Made by a program: the position numbers and the translations under genes
Notes under the pieces: generated by a model
Seen by the model: the letters and a program-made list of their open reading frames with translations, nothing else
Databases searched by the model: none
What the model was told of the DNA's origin: nothing
Shown: positions 63,777-64,000 of the stretch, in pieces
How the letters are laid out: each line of letters starts with the position of its first letter
How positions within the stretch are numbered: the stretch's first letter is position 1
Assembly: GCF_016808095.1 (NCBI RefSeq)
Contig: NC_068978.1
Span: 29,895,306-29,959,305, forward strand
DNA: 64,000 nucleotides
Source: Vigna angularis
Taxonomy: Eukaryota > Streptophyta > Magnoliopsida > Fabales > Fabaceae
Reading direction: 5' to 3'

Positions 63777-64000
63777 GTTAAGAAATAGACTTTCAGCCTA
63801 ACTCAACTACATAAAAATGACTTGTAAGGTGAGATTTGCACTCACTTGTATACTATAAACTTACCCTATCTTTAGTCAATCTGAAATCCCCAACACCCCC
63901 CCTTCATGCTGAGGTATATACTTCTTGATTGTGAGCTAAACATTAATAAGTGGTCTGATAGTGACCCGATAGTCGGTGCATGATAGGCCTAACAAACAAC
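63777..64000 (-). mobile_element. TRIM copy 7, minus orientation, cut by window edge
   Basis: The reverse LTR from 63777 (TTAAGAAATAGACTTTCAGCC ... CAATCTGAAATCCCCAACA) is followed by internal sequence (ATGCTGAGGTATATACTTCTT). It continues to the right edge and has the same family features as copies 1-6. Confidence 0.8.

Noticed and set aside
59318..64000. Search for the remaining malic enzyme exons (expected to begin VLEA)
   Set aside because: No matching exon found before the right edge. The space is filled by the Copia element and a TRIM, so the exons are assumed to lie beyond the window.

Overview
The window is nuclear DNA from a flowering plant. The genes have many short exons with GT/AG introns, the DNA is AT-rich, and the repeats are plant LTR retrotransposons, TRIMs, a LINE and a TIR element. 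The repeat sequences look like those of Phaseoleae legumes (Vigna/Phaseolus type), but this species guess is an inference from repeat style only. No rRNA, tRNA or CRISPR structure was recognised.

Four genes look real. (1) A UMP-CMP kinase, + strand, CDS 4600-8193, 8 coding exons, about 207 aa, with a TATA box and a leader intron. (2) A single-RRM nucleolar RNA-binding protein of the NIFK/Nop15 type, - strand, 15278-17249, 7 exons, about 209 aa. (3) A dynamin-related GTPase of the DRP1 class closest to DRP1E, - strand, 24113-31028, 15 exons, about 619 aa, reading frame intact. (4) The 62-kDa-type mitochondrial NAD-dependent malic enzyme, + strand, from 37866, with 12 exons covering about 442 residues. 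Its C-terminal third lies beyond the right edge. All exon junctions were checked by keeping phase and by matching the conserved protein families.

Layout: 1-1.44 kb is LTR-like repeat. 3.45-9 kb is the kinase gene. 9-15 kb is AT-rich intergenic DNA with degraded repeats, including stray copies of a DRP1 exon (11.4 kb) and a DRP1 intron block (14.35-14.76 kb). 15.3-17.3 kb is the RRM gene. 18.4-19.45 kb is a Gypsy-type LTR with a primer-binding site. 19.5-20.76 kb is a terminal-inverted-repeat unit carrying a broken tryptophan synthase beta fragment (Pack-MULE-like). 22.63-23.66 kb is a second copy of the RRM gene's first exon and promoter. 24.1-31.1 kb is DRP1. 33.5-36.04 kb is a putative large LTR full of AGCGCT-centred repeats. 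37.8 kb to the right edge is the malic enzyme gene.

The malic enzyme gene is stretched over more than 26 kb because its introns are loaded with retroelements: at least five Copia bodies or pieces, two further LTR-PBS remnants, a nested solo LTR with a perfect target duplication, a LINE remnant, and seven copies of one TRIM family in both orientations. The exons remain intact between these insertions. The four genes do not form a pathway or operon. Their adjacency is ordinary plant gene order, apart from the shared RRM-gene/DRP1 duplication history.
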